A stretch of 60,278 nt of DNA from Gracilimonas sp031581265 (GTDB lineage Bacteria > Bacteroidota > Rhodothermia > Balneolales > Balneolaceae). The DNA lies in assembly GCF_031581265.1 (NCBI RefSeq), contig NZ_JAVLBQ010000015.1, positions 1 through 60,278 of the forward strand. Direction: 5' to 3'. A program made the position numbers and the translations under genes. Every line of letters starts with the position of its first letter. Within the stretch, counting starts at the first letter, position 1. The notes beneath the pieces were generated by a model. That model was not told the DNA's origin and made no database searches. It saw nothing but the letters and a program-made list of their open reading frames with translations. Shown here in pieces: positions 58,818-60,278 of this stretch.

Positions 58818-59954
58818 TCAAAGATTGCCTCTCAGTTCTTGTTCGCGTTCGATGGCTTCGAAAAGGGCTTTGAAATTTCCTTTTCCGAAACCGCGGGCAC
58901 CTTTTCGCTGGATTATTTCATAGAATAAAGTCGGTCGATCTACCACCGGTTTGGTGAAGATCTGCAATAAATATCCTTCATCATCACGATCCACTAAAAT
59001 TCCTAATTCCGCAAGTTTGTCAATGGGTTCATCGATTTTGCCCACACGGTCTTCCAGTTCTTCATAATAGGTGGTTGGAACGGATAAAAAATCCACTCCC
59101 CGATCGCGCAGTTTGGTTACCGTATCAATGATATCTCCGGTAAGCATGGCTACGTGCTGCACGCCCGGACCTTCAAAGAAATCAAGGTACTCTTCGATCT
59201 GTGATTTCTTCTTTCCCTCTGCCGGTTCATTGATCGGGAATTTGATCATCCCGCGACCGCCGGCCATTACGCGGCTCATTAAGGCCGAATATTCGGTGGA
59301 AATATCTTTATCGTCAAAGCTAATGTATTGGGTGAAGCCGAGCACATCGCGGTAGAAATCAACCCAGTCTTCCATCCGGCCTAATTCTACATTTCCTACA
59401 CAGTGATCTACGAATTGGAGGCCGACATCTTCTGTTTTTATCAGGCTCTCTTTGGGTTGAAATCCCGGCATGAACAGGCCATCATAATTGGACCGATCGA
59501 TGAAGGAATGAATCACATCTCCATACGTTTTAATAGCTGCTTTACGGATGGTTCCATTATCATCTTCCAGATCATGAGGTTCCAGTACCGGCTCCGCTCC
59601 TCGTTTTACGGATTCATTGAACGCACGATCTACATCCTCCACATGCATGGCAATATCTTTTACCCCATCCCCATGTTTTTGGGTGAATTTTGCAATGGGG
59701 GAGTTACTATTCAGTGGCGCTGACAATACAAACCGAATGTTCCCCTGTTCCAAATAATAGGAAGAGCGATCCCGAATACCCGTTTCCAATCCCGAGTAGC
59801 CCTTTAATTCAAAACCAAAAGCCGTGATGTAGAAATGAGCGGATTGCTTGGCGTTGTTAACATAATGCTCTACATAATCTACATCTTGCAGGCCTAAGTG
59901 GTCGTCAAATTTTTCTTCTACGGGACGTTCGAGGGTATTTTGTTGCTCAGCCAT
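58818..59954 (-). CDS. hppD: 4-hydroxyphenylpyruvate dioxygenase
   Basis: Converts 4-hydroxyphenylpyruvate to homogentisate, second step of tyrosine breakdown; Fe(II), two vicinal-oxygen-chelate domains. 378 residues from ATG 59954 (MAEQQNTLERPV); an ATG at 59963 would add three residues. Metal ligand regions: VDHCVGNVELGRM (first His), VQHVAMLTGDI (second His), and a C-terminal Glu in LFYEIIQRKGARGFGKGNF. The last phrase with GFGKGNF is the family signature. First gene of an hppD-hmgA pair; expression is likely tied to tyrosine supply. Confidence 0.95.
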   Translation of the reverse strand: MAEQQNTLERPVEEKFDDHLGLQDVDYVEHYVNNAKQSAHFYITAFGFELKGYSGLETGIRDRSSYYLEQGNIRFVLSAPLNSNSPIAKFTQKHGDGVKDIAMHVEDVDRAFNESVKRGAEPVLEPHDLEDDNGTIRKAAIKTYGDVIHSFIDRSNYDGLFMPGFQPKESLIKTEDVGLQFVDHCVGNVELGRMEDWVDFYRDVLGFTQYISFDDKDISTEYSALMSRVMAGGRGMIKFPINEPAEGKKKSQIEEYLDFFEGPGVQHVAMLTGDIIDTVTKLRDRGVDFLSVPTTYYEELEDRVGKIDEPIDKLAELGILVDRDDEGYLLQIFTKPVVDRPTLFYEIIQRKGARGFGKGNFKALFEAIEREQELRGNL

Positions 59955-59963
59955 GATCCACAC

Positions 59964-60278
59964 TTTTTGGTTAGCTTTCTACTTTCACCATTGAAAATAC
60001 AAAATAAAAGACCGGTTGCATAGAGTAAACATCTGTTGCCCATGACATTTCAGAAAATCGAACAGACAAGCATTTAAACTTTTGAACAGTAGAGGTAGCT
60101 GCTGTAATTGTTTAGTTCTATAGAAACAATCCGGCTAAAAAGTAGCTACATATCCTCTGTTACTCACTCGGACCCGGTGGTCCGACGAGGCATTCCCAAC
60201 GGGGTCAGCCTGTGTAAAAACCTTATCAAAGAGATTTTATGGTAATGGAGGCATTAGGGTCAGGTCCCGTATATTTTT
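59964..60278. other. 315-base stretch at the right edge
   Basis: No gene is seen. It should hold the hppD promoter (the gene runs away from here on the minus strand). A GC-rich hairpin (60169-60184) and the phrase TTAGGGTCAGGTCCC close to the edge are the only structures I notice. Confidence 0.6.
60166..60188. repeat. GC-rich hairpin near the right edge
   Basis: CGGACC-CGGT-GGTCCG (60169-60184); the arms extend as CTC/GAG with a two-base bulge. A related shorter palindrome, CGGAC-CGT-GTCCG, is at 18444-18456. Confidence 0.5.

Noticed and set aside
59964..60278. Insertion-sequence end
   Set aside because: No transposase frame and no terminal inverted repeat can be seen within the window.

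Overview
The window looks like a chromosomal segment of a marine or halophilic bacterium of the Bacteroidota/Balneolota branch (Balneola, Gracilimonas or Rhodohalobacter-like; this placement is inference). The grounds are the gene content (DUF2851, DUF3078, carboxypeptidase-like regulatory domains, TolB/PD40 propeller fusions, M61 and secreted M24 peptidases, FtsX-type permeases of about 800 residues), the prs-rplY-pth order, moderately AT-rich DNA, few Shine-Dalgarno sites and TAnnTTTG-like promoter boxes. I see no prophage, integrase, intact insertion sequence, CRISPR array or rRNA.

Layout. 1-4.6 kb (minus): partial membrane pyrophosphatase, pth, rplY/ctc, prs, tRNA-Gln(UUG), a DUF2851 and a YtxH protein. 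4.7-8.2 kb (plus): PyrR-like phosphoribosyltransferase, DUF3078 outer-membrane protein, PLP decarboxylase, an unknown protein. 8.3-12.8 kb (minus): a surface protein and a 1111-residue propeller/amidohydrolase. 13.3-18.3 kb (plus): pyrF-rnhA, then an LVIVD-repeat protein, a small secreted protein and a multicopper oxidase. 18.6-26.4 kb (minus): tsaD, a 59-residue membrane protein, a 1025-residue metallopeptidase/propeller/barrel protein, dnaK and hsp20. 26.6-35.3 kb: a propeller lipoprotein, macro-domain hydrolase, rarA, a class II photolyase, a two-gene membrane unit, an FeS-type photolyase and a SLOG protein. 35.4-39.7 kb (plus): a BlaI/BlaR-like pair with a visible operator, PspC, a Gfo/Idh-like protein and two tiny genes behind an 11-bp-period TTAAC array. 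39.7-48.4 kb: a beta-oxidation set (fadD, fadN-type, thiolase, dienoyl-CoA reductase) with a thioesterase and a second adenylate-forming enzyme. 48.5-54.8 kb (minus): M24 peptidase, LVIVD lipoprotein with DUF305 protein, M61 peptidase. 55.0-57.3 kb: a decayed ABC-permease gene. 57.6-60 kb (minus): hppD-hmgA of tyrosine breakdown.

The most unusual content is between genes. Several families of short, word-like repeats recur, and many of them start exactly at, or within a few bases of, the stop codon of the upstream gene, in the sense direction, and fold back into hairpins with an inverted half. A REP-like palindrome with a fixed core and arms that change together occurs six times, and copies of a composite element built on it flank the decayed permease. 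The 11-bp array at 39062-39127 closely resembles a PhoP/PhoB box. Two separate loci pair an LVIVD-repeat protein with a copper-type protein.
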